Below, in pieces: positions 17,970 to 24,559 of a stretch of 64,000 bases of DNA. Source of the stretch: JBJXHC01 sp046160825 (GTDB lineage Bacteria; Bacteroidota; Ignavibacteria; UBA10030; UBA6906); NCBI GenBank assembly GCA_046160825.1, contig JBJXHC010000114.1:1-64000 (forward strand), read 5' to 3'. The stretch's first letter is position 1. Every line of letters begins with the position of its first letter. A program made the translations under genes and the position numbers. A model generated the notes under the pieces. The model did not search any database. It was not told the DNA's origin and worked only from the letters and a program-made list of their open reading frames with translations.

Positions 17970-18386
17970 TTACACTTTGACGAGCTTCTTTGAGTCGATC
18001 CCTCTGTTGGCCAGTTGGTCGGCCTCCTTGTTCTGTTCGCGGGGGACGTGCTTCAACTCAAAGCGAAACGGGGCATTCTCAATAAGCCCGATGACCCGTT
18101 GGAAATATTTCTTCAGAACCTCATCCTTGACCCTGTACTCGCCGTTGATCTGGCGTACCATCAATTCGCTGTCAGAATGAGCGATGAGATGGCTGCATGA
18201 CGTTGACTTCATCTTCCTCAGGAGCAACAGGAGGGCCGAGTATTCTGCAACATTGTTGGTTGCCTGACCGATGTAGCCCGAGGTGGAAAAAACAATTTCA
18301 CCCGACTCATTCTTGACGATTACTCCTATGCCACTGTCACCCGGGTTGCCCCGCGAGCCGCCATCGGTGAATGCGTAACAAATCAT
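17970..18386 (-). CDS. RNase HI-family protein
   Basis: RNase HI cleaves the RNA strand of RNA-DNA hybrids. The chosen ATG at 18386 gives 138 residues beginning MICYAFTDGGSRGNPGDSGIGV; the catalytic acidic residues are Asp8, Glu48 (NVAEYSAL), Asp72 (HSDSEL) and Asp123 (NKEADQLAN). An in-frame start further upstream would add 18 unrelated basic residues and is rejected. The ATG overlaps the stop of the zinc-ribbon gene (ATGA), so translation is coupled. Compared with E. coli RNase HI it lacks the basic protrusion, as in the ribonuclease HI-like group of Gram-positives and Bacteroidota. Confidence 0.93.
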   Translation of the reverse strand: MICYAFTDGGSRGNPGDSGIGVIVKNESGEIVFSTSGYIGQATNNVAEYSALLLLLRKMKSTSCSHLIAHSDSELMVRQINGEYRVKDEVLKKYFQRVIGLIENAPFRFELKHVPREQNKEADQLANRGIDSKKLVKV

Positions 18387-19144
18387 ACGACGGCGGGGAT
18401 CGTCTCGGCGACTGCGTCGGAGATGATAATTCTGCCGCAATGCTCGCAGAGATAGACTTTCTTATTCTGGCGGAGCTCCAGAAGTTCCTGCGGCGGTACT
18501 TTATTGAAACACCCGCCACATGAGCCGCGTTTTATCGGAACAACAGCTTTGCCCCTGCGTGCTTTCCGGATTCTCTCGTACACTTCAATGTCTGCCTTGC
18601 TTATGCGGACAATAATTTTTTCGCGTTCATGATGGTATTTCGCCTCTTCGTCAGCAGTCGTTTTGGACACCTCTGCAAGATCCGCCGCCTTCTCTTCGAG
18701 CACCTTTTCGAGGTCATCGAGTTCCTTCTTTGCCTCTTCAATACCTGTCCGGGCGATGGTCGCTTTCGTCTCCAGCGAACCCATGTTCTTTTCAAGCTGG
18801 GACGCCGTATCGGTTGCGTGGTCGATCTCACGGGTCAGGGCATCATACTCTTTATTGTTGCGGACCTGCAATTGTTGCGCTTTGTATTTGGTGACTTTTT
18901 CCTTGAGGGAAATGATCTCACTGTCGGCGTTATCGCGTTCCGAGAACGCACTGCGCATTGTATGCTCGAGAGTACTAATCCTTGCTTGAAGTTCCGCCTT
19001 CTTCGCTTCGAGTGAACGCACGATACGCGGGAGATCTCCTTTGAGTTCTTCAAGCTCATCGAGATTGCTGTCAACTAATTGCAGAGTGTACAACTGCCGT
19101 AACCTGTTTTCCAAAGTTTCTCCTTCGTGAGGTTTCTTAGACAT
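18383..19144 (-). CDS. Coiled-coil C4 zinc-ribbon protein (DUF164/CT398 type)
   Basis: The 253-residue product has a long coiled coil (about 10-185, rich in Glu, Lys and Leu) followed by a C4-type zinc ribbon, SCGGC...LCEHCG, close to the C-terminus (about 205-240). This architecture defines the CT398/DUF164 family, also seen in HP0958, which acts in flagellar assembly and RNA binding in Helicobacter; the general role is not settled. It overlaps both neighbours: 8 bp with the Nif3-like gene upstream and 4 bp with the RNase HI gene downstream. That makes a tightly coupled three-gene unit often seen in this group. Confidence 0.9.
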   Translation of the reverse strand: MSKKPHEGETLENRLRQLYTLQLVDSNLDELEELKGDLPRIVRSLEAKKAELQARISTLEHTMRSAFSERDNADSEIISLKEKVTKYKAQQLQVRNNKEYDALTREIDHATDTASQLEKNMGSLETKATIARTGIEEAKKELDDLEKVLEEKAADLAEVSKTTADEEAKYHHEREKIIVRISKADIEVYERIRKARRGKAVVPIKRGSCGGCFNKVPPQELLELRQNKKVYLCEHCGRIIISDAVAETIPAVV

Positions 19145-20243
19145 ACGTTACAGGATTTGTGATGGTACGGGCGAGGTGAACCGGTATTCCTGAATCATGT
19201 TCGCGTAACCATGTGCGCAATCTTTCAACGACGACCCGCATCACTGGAATTTCTGTTTCATAATGGCCGGCGTCCACGACAGCGATTCTTTGATCGGCAT
19301 CATGAAATGAGTGGTATTTCACGTCGGCAGTAACAAATACATCGGCTCCTGCGCGTACAGCATCCTGCGTCAAAGCGCTGCCGCTGCCTCCGCACACCGC
19401 GATGCGACGCACGTTCTTTCGAGGAATGCTGGAAGAGCGCACTGCCGGGATATGCAGGTTCCGCTTTACCCGACGGATAAATGCCTGCATCGTGAGGGGC
19501 TTTTCCAGGTTTCCGATCGCACCCATCCCAAAATCGCTACTCGTATTCTCCAGTGGATATACGTCGTAGGCGACTTCCTCGTATGGGTGAGATTCTTTCA
19601 TTGCCTTGATGACGTTATCCACCTTCCACACCGGGGCCACCATCTCGAGTCGCGTCTCCTTCACAGTTTCACGTGCGTGCTTTTTTCCAACTGCTGGTCT
19701 GGATTCTTCGTTGCCGCGAAATATTCCGGTGCCCTCGGTTTGAAACGAACACTCTTTATAATTCCCAATCCTTCCGGCTCCGGCTCTTGCCATTGCCGTG
19801 GCCACCTTTTCAACATTGAGTGAAGGAACAAATGTTACCACTTTGCGTCCGATGCGATAACTGTGTGAAAGGAAATCAACATCTCGCAAGCCCAATATCT
19901 CTGCAAGGGCGAAACTCGTTCCGCCACGAGTGAAGTCAAGGTTCGTATGAGCACTATAGAGGCTGATGCCTCCGCGAACAAGTGCGGCGATGCACCTCCC
20001 GGTAGCGTTCCGATCCGTTACAGTGCGGACGGGGTTGAAGAGCAGGGGATGATGCGTAACGAGAAGGTTCGCCTTTTTCATGCGAGCTTCTTCGACGACT
20101 TGTTCGGTGGCGTCCAGTGCAACAACAATACCCTTCACCCGGCTGGACAAACTCCCCACCTGCAATCCCACATTGTCTTTCTCCCAAGCGATTGACTTCG
20201 GAGCCCACTCATCAAAAAAACTGTTGACATTCTCTACGGTCAT
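19137..20243 (-). CDS. Nif3-like dinuclear metal-centre protein
   Basis: The 368-residue product is a NIF3/YqfO-type protein (GTP cyclohydrolase I type 2 in older annotation). From the chosen ATG it reads MTVENVNSFFDEWAPKSIAWEKDNVGLQVG, the typical family start; LLVTHHPLLF (His64, His65) and the late AVVDAGHYETE motif supply metal ligands. About 130-245 is the extra PII/CutA-like middle domain found in the longer members. A GTG at 20261 is also in frame but would start inside the T-run of the preceding terminator, so it was not used. No good ribosome site precedes either start. The biochemical role of the family remains uncertain. Confidence 0.92.
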   Translation of the reverse strand: MTVENVNSFFDEWAPKSIAWEKDNVGLQVGSLSSRVKGIVVALDATEQVVEEARMKKANLLVTHHPLLFNPVRTVTDRNATGRCIAALVRGGISLYSAHTNLDFTRGGTSFALAEILGLRDVDFLSHSYRIGRKVVTFVPSLNVEKVATAMARAGAGRIGNYKECSFQTEGTGIFRGNEESRPAVGKKHARETVKETRLEMVAPVWKVDNVIKAMKESHPYEEVAYDVYPLENTSSDFGMGAIGNLEKPLTMQAFIRRVKRNLHIPAVRSSSIPRKNVRRIAVCGGSGSALTQDAVRAGADVFVTADVKYHSFHDADQRIAVVDAGHYETEIPVMRVVVERLRTWLREHDSGIPVHLARTITNPVTYV

Positions 20244-20263
20244 GGATTCGGATACGTTCACAC

Positions 20264-20292
20264 AAAAAAAGTGTCCCGCCGGAGGGCGGGAC
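20264..20292 (-). terminator. Rho-independent terminator between mini-gene and nif3
   Basis: On the minus strand GTCCCGCC-CTCC-GGCGGGAC (20292-20273) makes a perfect 8-bp GC stem with a tetraloop, followed by A-C and seven T (20270-20264). It is a textbook intrinsic terminator, placed 8 bp after the stop of the 21-codon mini-gene and 20 bp before the nif3 start. It may also work as an attenuator for the nif3 operon. Confidence 0.88.
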
Positions 20293-20300
20293 CCTTTTGG

Positions 20301-20366
20301 TTATTCGTATTTCTCAGTCTGGTTGCGGATATACTTCTTGTTAGCGTGGTATGTGGTTTGTGCCAT
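20301..20366 (-). CDS. Candidate 21-residue small protein or leader peptide
   Basis: This short ORF begins MAQTTYHANK, ends NQTEKYE, and is strongly hydrophilic (several Lys, Tyr, Asn, Gln and no hydrophobic stretch). It lies between a well-formed sigma70-type promoter (20396-20424) and an intrinsic terminator (20264-20292), so it forms a complete transcription unit of roughly 125 nt. The ribosome site is weak (AGAG about 7 bases before the ATG). It could be a conserved tiny protein, a leader peptide controlling nif3, or chance in a small RNA. I do not recognise it. The basic, unstructured composition recalls very small ribosome-associated proteins such as bTHX, but the sequence is not that protein. 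Confidence 0.5.
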   Translation of the reverse strand: MAQTTYHANKKYIRNQTEKYE

Positions 20367-20395
20367 ATGTCGCTCTATCGAAATCTGCACACGTA

Positions 20396-20424
20396 AATAT
20401 AGAAACTCGGGCTCTGATATGCAA
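20396..20424 (-). promoter_or_regulatory. Sigma70-type promoter for the mini-gene
   Basis: On the minus strand TTGCAT (20424-20419) and TATATT (20401-20396) are separated by 17 bp. The expected start near 20389 gives a leader of about 23 nt before the mini-gene ATG. Confidence 0.5.
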
Positions 20425-20425
20425 G

Positions 20426-21082
20426 TTAGAACTCAATCTTCTCAAAGTTGATATCCCGGAGTTTTGAAATCTCCTTCTCAATAAGAGCGATGTTCTTATC
20501 AAGATCCTGAACCAACTGCTTCTCCTGGGGGGGTAAAGTCTGGCGCGCCATGATGTCTGTGCTGATCTTCATTGCTGCGAGTGGGTTGTTGAACTCATGA
20601 CATACCGTGACGACCAATTCCTTGATTGCTTCTGTACGCTTCTGGGCTATCAGGTCGGTTTTCTGTTGCTCTGCAATCTTCCTTTTGAGGTGGACGCGTT
20701 CAAGAATATTGACAATCGTGCGTGGAAGAACTGAATCCACTGCCTCATCCTTGACCATGTAATCTTCCACACCATATTTCATTGCTTCGATTGCCAGACG
20801 GAAGTCCCGATTGGAAGTAAGGAAGATGATGGGCGTGCTGATCTGCTTCTCGCGGATGGTTTTTGCCACTTCAAGTCCGTTGACTTCAGGGAGATAGTAA
20901 TCAAGCAGAACAAGGTCAATATTGGGGTTCTTCTCCAGTTCCTCAATGGCGGATTTCCCATCCTGCTTCCAGATAACTTCAAATTTCTTGCCCTGGTACT
21001 TGGAGAGAAGGTGTTGAGCGATTGCCATGTAACCGGTATCGTCATCCACGATAAGGAGATTAATCAATTCAGGTGATTCCAT
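20426..21082 (-). CDS. Response-regulator receiver fused to a HisKA-like helix pair, no ATPase domain
   Basis: The 218-residue product has an N-terminal receiver domain (about 7-125; acidic pocket VDDD, phospho-acceptor in LVLLDYYLPEVNG, Lys in MVKDE) followed by a coiled linker and a dimerisation helix with an H-box, VVTVCHEFNNPLAAMKI. The HATPase domain that normally follows is absent: the protein ends after about 45 more helical residues. The ATG at 21082 is preceded by AAAGGA at a good distance; an upstream in-frame start is not needed. It may act as a phosphotransfer or dimerisation platform, taking phosphate from a separate kinase. It is divergent from a single-domain receiver and an NtrC-type regulator, which are likely partners. 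Confidence 0.85.
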   Translation of the reverse strand: MESPELINLLIVDDDTGYMAIAQHLLSKYQGKKFEVIWKQDGKSAIEELEKNPNIDLVLLDYYLPEVNGLEVAKTIREKQISTPIIFLTSNRDFRLAIEAMKYGVEDYMVKDEAVDSVLPRTIVNILERVHLKRKIAEQQKTDLIAQKRTEAIKELVVTVCHEFNNPLAAMKISTDIMARQTLPPQEKQLVQDLDKNIALIEKEISKLRDINFEKIEF

Positions 21083-21108
21083 ACAGTTCCTTTGACAAAT
21101 ACTCAACC

Positions 21109-21137
21109 ATTATAGTATATGTGCCCTTGACTTGCAA
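21109..21137 (-). promoter_or_regulatory. Sigma70-type promoter for the receiver-HisKA gene
   Basis: On the minus strand TTGCAA (21137-21132) and a perfect TATAAT (21114-21109) are spaced by 17 bp, about 20 nt upstream of the gene's ATG. A plus-strand TTGACA (21092-21097) with TATATG 18 bp later overlaps it and could drive the divergent receiver gene. Confidence 0.55.
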
Positions 21138-21304
21138 CCGCGGTTACAGACGATACTCAAAGGGAACGTATCAAAATTGTGAGCTGGGTTGATTTTATGC
21201 ATTTGTTTCGCTATCATCGTACGGTTCTCAAGTGGAACAAGGTAAGCGCGCGCTCAGCAAGCGCCACACAACAGGACATACTGTACAATCACCGGAGTAA
21301 CCTG

Positions 21305-21673
21305 ATGACTGACAAACGCAAGATACTGGTGGTCGACGACGAGGATGCATTACGAACGGTGCTTAGCAGTGAGCTGGTCAGCGAAGGATATGAAGTTGGG
21401 ACGGCCGGAGATGGCGACGAGGCAATAAATGAGTTGCAGAAGAAAACATTCGAATTAGTCCTGTTAGACATCAAGATGCCTCGCATGAATGGCTTTGAAG
21501 TCCTGAAATTTATCAAAGATAAGCACCCGAAAACAAAAGTCATCATGCTGACCGGTTTCGCCGACTTGAAGAACGCCATTGAGTCGAAGAAACTTGGTGC
21601 TGAGGACTTTGTCAGCAAACCGTATGATCTTGTGGACCTTCTCACCACAATTGAACGAGTGATGAGTGAATAG
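21305..21673 (+). CDS. Single-domain response regulator (CheY-like)
   Basis: The 122-residue product is a receiver domain alone: acidic pocket VVDDED at 9-14, phospho-acceptor Asp55 in VLLDIKMPRMNG, and the conserved Lys in FVSKPYDLVDLL. There is no output domain, so it should signal by protein-protein contact or relay phosphate. The ATG at 21305 has GGAG 8 bases upstream; an upstream in-frame extension of 42 codons lacks family similarity and was dropped. The NtrC-type gene follows within 52 bp and its receiver is closely similar (ARMPR/KMPRMNG, AYDFLSKPYDI), suggesting duplication. Confidence 0.92.
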   Translation: MTDKRKILVVDDEDALRTVLSSELVSEGYEVGTAGDGDEAINELQKKTFELVLLDIKMPRMNGFEVLKFIKDKHPKTKVIMLTGFADLKNAIESKKLGAEDFVSKPYDLVDLLTTIERVMSE

Positions 21674-21725
21674 CGTCGCTCACCCCGGCCAAATGGTTGC
21701 GGCCGAACAAAGCCCCGGGCGGACG

Positions 21726-23099
21726 ATGGCGAAGAAGTACAACCTCCTGATTGTTGATGACGAAGAGTCACTCCGGACTCTTCTTGAGACCGAGTTAGCT
21801 GAGTCTGAAGAATTTACCGTGGACACTGCCTCGGACGGTGGACAGGCAATCAACCAGATTCAAGCCAAGGTCTATGATGTTGTGCTGCTTGATATCCGGA
21901 TGCCAAGGGTCAGTGGCATAGAGGTCCTCAAGTTCATTCAGGAATACTCTCCCACCACGCAAGTCATCATTCTCACCAACTATGCAGATGTCAAGACCGC
22001 CATTCAAACAATCAAACTTGGCGCGTATGATTTTCTTTCCAAGCCGTACGACATCGACGAACTGTTCAATACCATTCACCGGGCAATAGAACGCAAGCAG
22101 CTCTTCATCGACAACAAACTGATGAAGAGTGAATTGAATCGTCGTGTGGGAAACTTCGAAATCATCGGCCAAAGTCCATCATTCCTCAAGCTGGTTGAAA
22201 GCGCAACACGCTTTGCTGAAAGTGATTCGTTTGTCCTTATCCAGGGTGCCAGCGGAACAGGCAAAGAGCTTATCGCCAATCTCATCCACCGGAGAAGTCC
22301 ACGCAATAATCGTCCGTTTGTCGCCGTGAACTGTGCTTCGATTCCGGATACCCTGCTTGAGAGCGAGCTCTTTGGTCATGAGAAGGGTGCGTTCACCAAC
22401 GCCTATACAACCAAACAGGGTCTTGTTGAGGTCGCAAACGGCGGGACACTATTCCTTGATGAAGTCGGAGATATTAGTCCGACGATTCAACCGAAGCTCC
22501 TTCGCTTCCTTGAAACCGGTGAATTTCGCAGGGTGGGCGGGACGAATCTCCTGACAGTGGATGTTCGTGTCGTCACTGCAACAAACAAGGATTTGCGGGC
22601 AGAGGTGGCTGGGGGAAGGTTCCGTGAAGACTTGTTGTATCGTTTGAACGTTGTTACGTTGCGCATGCCGAGTTTGAAAGAACGCAGCGAAGATATCCCC
22701 ATTCTCGCGGAGTTCTTCCTTACACGCAAAACAAAATCCAAGACCCCGAAAAAGCTCGCTCCGAATGCGCTCAGACTTCTGATGTCGCACGACTGGCCCG
22801 GAAACGTCCGGGAGTTGGAGCACGTACTTGAAGGGGCGGTATTGCTCGCTATTGGAGACACGATTGATGAATCCGATCTGTCCATGTACTTCCATCGCGA
22901 CAAAGTGCAATCAAGCTCGGTCCTTGATGCCATGCCCGCGAACGGCGACGAATCACTTGATACACTGGAACGCCTCCACATTGAGCGTACGCTGAAACAA
23001 TACAATTACAGCCGTACCAAGACTGCAGATGTCCTCGGTATCAGCAAGAAGACACTCTATCTCAAGATAAAGCACTACGGCATGAAAGTCGCCGAGTAG
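21726..23099 (+). CDS. NtrC-family sigma54-dependent response regulator
   Basis: The 457-residue product has three domains: receiver (1-120, phospho-acceptor Asp56 in VLLDIRMP), AAA+ sigma54-activation domain (about 143-375; Walker A GASGTGKE 174-181, Walker B TLFLDEVGD about 241-249) and a Fis-type helix-turn-helix at the C-terminus (YSRTKTADVLGISKKTLYLKIK). The loop that contacts sigma54 normally reads GAFTGA but here reads GAFTNA (221-226). Phosphorylation should allow oligomerisation and open-complex formation at sigma54 promoters. The ATG at 21726 gives a normal receiver start; a GTG at 21666 overlapping the preceding stop is less likely. A terminator lies 207 bp downstream. Confidence 0.95.
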   Translation: MAKKYNLLIVDDEESLRTLLETELAESEEFTVDTASDGGQAINQIQAKVYDVVLLDIRMPRVSGIEVLKFIQEYSPTTQVIILTNYADVKTAIQTIKLGAYDFLSKPYDIDELFNTIHRAIERKQLFIDNKLMKSELNRRVGNFEIIGQSPSFLKLVESATRFAESDSFVLIQGASGTGKELIANLIHRRSPRNNRPFVAVNCASIPDTLLESELFGHEKGAFTNAYTTKQGLVEVANGGTLFLDEVGDISPTIQPKLLRFLETGEFRRVGGTNLLTVDVRVVTATNKDLRAEVAGGRFREDLLYRLNVVTLRMPSLKERSEDIPILAEFFLTRKTKSKTPKKLAPNALRLLMSHDWPGNVRELEHVLEGAVLLAIGDTIDESDLSMYFHRDKVQSSSVLDAMPANGDESLDTLERLHIERTLKQYNYSRTKTADVLGISKKTLYLKIKHYGMKVAE

Positions 23100-23136
23100 C
23101 TTCCTGTCCAATTTGTTTTTCCCTTTCTCTTTATTA

Positions 23137-23167
23137 TTGAAACTTTTGAGAGCCCGGTCAGTATAAT
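23137..23167 (+). promoter_or_regulatory. Promoter for the candidate small RNA
   Basis: TTGAAA (23137-23142) and a perfect TATAAT (23162-23167) are separated by 19 bp, slightly longer than ideal. The -10 lies inside an inverted repeat, GGTCAGT (23156-23162) and ACTGACC (23170-23176), which could be an operator. Confidence 0.45.
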
Positions 23168-23173
23168 TCACTG

Positions 23174-23340
23174 ACCAGTAACATCTCTATCTCTCCTACA
23201 GAAGCCGGACGGGTCTGACCAACTTGTCCGGCTTCACTCCTTCAGCTCTTACCTTGACTTTGAAGCACAAATTTCATTCTTTTTCATCCAATTCAACTCG
23301 TCTTCGGCCCTGTGTCGCTTTTCGTAGACAGGGCTTTTTT
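23174..23340 (+). ncRNA. Candidate small RNA or gcdH leader
   Basis: Between the NtrC gene and the acyl-CoA dehydrogenase gene a promoter-like pair (23137-23167) is followed about 165 nt later by an intrinsic terminator. The transcript has no ATG and no open frame. It contains a strong 10-bp stem, GAAGCCGGAC pairing with GTCCGGCTTC around a 15-nt loop, then a single-stranded, pyrimidine-rich stretch. This is the outline of a trans-acting small RNA; alternatively it is a terminated leader upstream of the metabolic operon, or simply the NtrC 3' region. It does not match a riboswitch class that I recognise. Confidence 0.4.
23307..23340 (+). terminator. Rho-independent terminator
   Basis: GCCCTGT (23307-23313) pairs with ACAGGGC (23328-23334) around a 14-nt loop and is followed immediately by six T. 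It would stop the NtrC transcript and the candidate small RNA, 30 bp before the acyl-CoA dehydrogenase gene. Confidence 0.8.
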
Positions 23341-23369
23341 CCATTTACGGCTTCCCAAAAGAGACCCGC

Positions 23370-24542
23370 ATGCTTAAGTTTTCCGGTGTGGACTACTTCA
23401 CGATAGACGGACTTCTTTCCCAGGATGAAATCCTTGTCCGTCAGACGGTGCGCGAATTTGTTGACGATCAGATACTCCCGATCATTGAAAAACACAATCG
23501 GGCAGGCACCTTTCCCCTTGATCTTGTGAAAGCCATGGCCGACCTCGGCCTGTTCGGCTCGACTCTTCCCGCAAAGTACGGGTGTGCCGAAATGAATAAT
23601 GTCGCGTACGGCCTGGTGATGCAGGAACTTGAGCGTGGCGACAGCGGTGTGCGGAGTTTTGCTTCTGTACAGAGTTCCCTGGTGATGTACCCGATCTATG
23701 CGTTTGGATCTGAAGAACAGAAAGACCGCTGGTTGCCAAAACTGGCAAAAGGTGAGAATATCGGGTGTTTCGGATTGACGGAGCCGGATTATGGATCCAA
23801 TCCCGGGGGGATGCTCACGCGAGCCGAAGAGACATCCGATGGCTATGTGCTCAACGGTGCAAAAATGTGGATCACGAACGGCACGCTTTCCGACGTCGCA
23901 GTTGTGTGGGCAAAACTCAATGGTGTTGTGAACGGCTTTCTGGTGGAAAAGGGGATGAAAGGATTCTCGGCGCCTGAGATGAAAGGCAAGCACTCGCTGC
24001 GCGCATCGGTCACGTCGGAACTTATTTTTCAGGATGTTGTGATTCCGAAATCAAACCGGCTTCCCAAAGTGGAAGGATTGAAGGGACCTTTGATGTGTCT
24101 CAACCAGGCGCGGTACGGAATTGCATGGGGTGCCATGGGAGCCGCCATGGCGTGTTACGACTCGGCGTTGAACTATGCAAAGTCACGCATCCAGTTTGGG
24201 AAACCCATCGCGTCGTTCCAGCTTACACAAGCAAAACTTGTCCACATGGTTACCGAGATTACCAAGGCGCAGTTGCTCTGCCTGCAACTTGGCCGCCTGA
24301 AAGATCAGGGTACGGTACGTCCCCAGCAGGTATCAATGGCAAAACGTAACAACGTGTTTCATGCTTTGGAAATTGCGCGCGAAGCGCGTACGATCCTTGG
24401 TGCAAACGGTATTCTCGATGAATATCCCGTGATGCGTCACGCGGCAAACCTCGAGTCCGTATTGACGTACGAAGGAACACATGAAATGCACACTCTGATT
24501 GTCGGCGAGGATATTACCGGGATTCAAGCGTTTGCCTCATGA
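23370..24542 (+). CDS. Acyl-CoA dehydrogenase, glutaryl-CoA dehydrogenase type
   Basis: The 390-residue flavoprotein belongs to the acyl-CoA dehydrogenase superfamily and is closest in style to glutaryl-CoA dehydrogenase: GCFGLTEPDYGSNPG (FAD/substrate loop), the KMWITNG strand, IQFGKPIASFQLTQAKL, and the C-terminal signature GANGILDEYPVMRHAANLESVLTYEGTHEMH with catalytic Glu368. GcdH oxidises and decarboxylates glutaryl-CoA to crotonyl-CoA in lysine and aromatic degradation, passing electrons to ETF. Substrate cannot be fixed without the active-site arginine assignment. It opens a run of nine plus-strand genes; guaB follows after 17 bp. Confidence 0.88.
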   Translation: MLKFSGVDYFTIDGLLSQDEILVRQTVREFVDDQILPIIEKHNRAGTFPLDLVKAMADLGLFGSTLPAKYGCAEMNNVAYGLVMQELERGDSGVRSFASVQSSLVMYPIYAFGSEEQKDRWLPKLAKGENIGCFGLTEPDYGSNPGGMLTRAEETSDGYVLNGAKMWITNGTLSDVAVVWAKLNGVVNGFLVEKGMKGFSAPEMKGKHSLRASVTSELIFQDVVIPKSNRLPKVEGLKGPLMCLNQARYGIAWGAMGAAMACYDSALNYAKSRIQFGKPIASFQLTQAKLVHMVTEITKAQLLCLQLGRLKDQGTVRPQQVSMAKRNNVFHALEIAREARTILGANGILDEYPVMRHAANLESVLTYEGTHEMHTLIVGEDITGIQAFAS

Positions 24543-24559
24543 TTCTCTCATAACAACGA

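Noticed and set aside
20244..20261. GTG start six codons upstream for the Nif3-like gene
   Set aside because: It would begin inside the T-run of the terminator and the family start matches the later ATG.
21179..21304. N-terminal extension of the single-domain receiver
   Set aside because: The added residues have no family similarity and a better ribosome site precedes the ATG at 21305.
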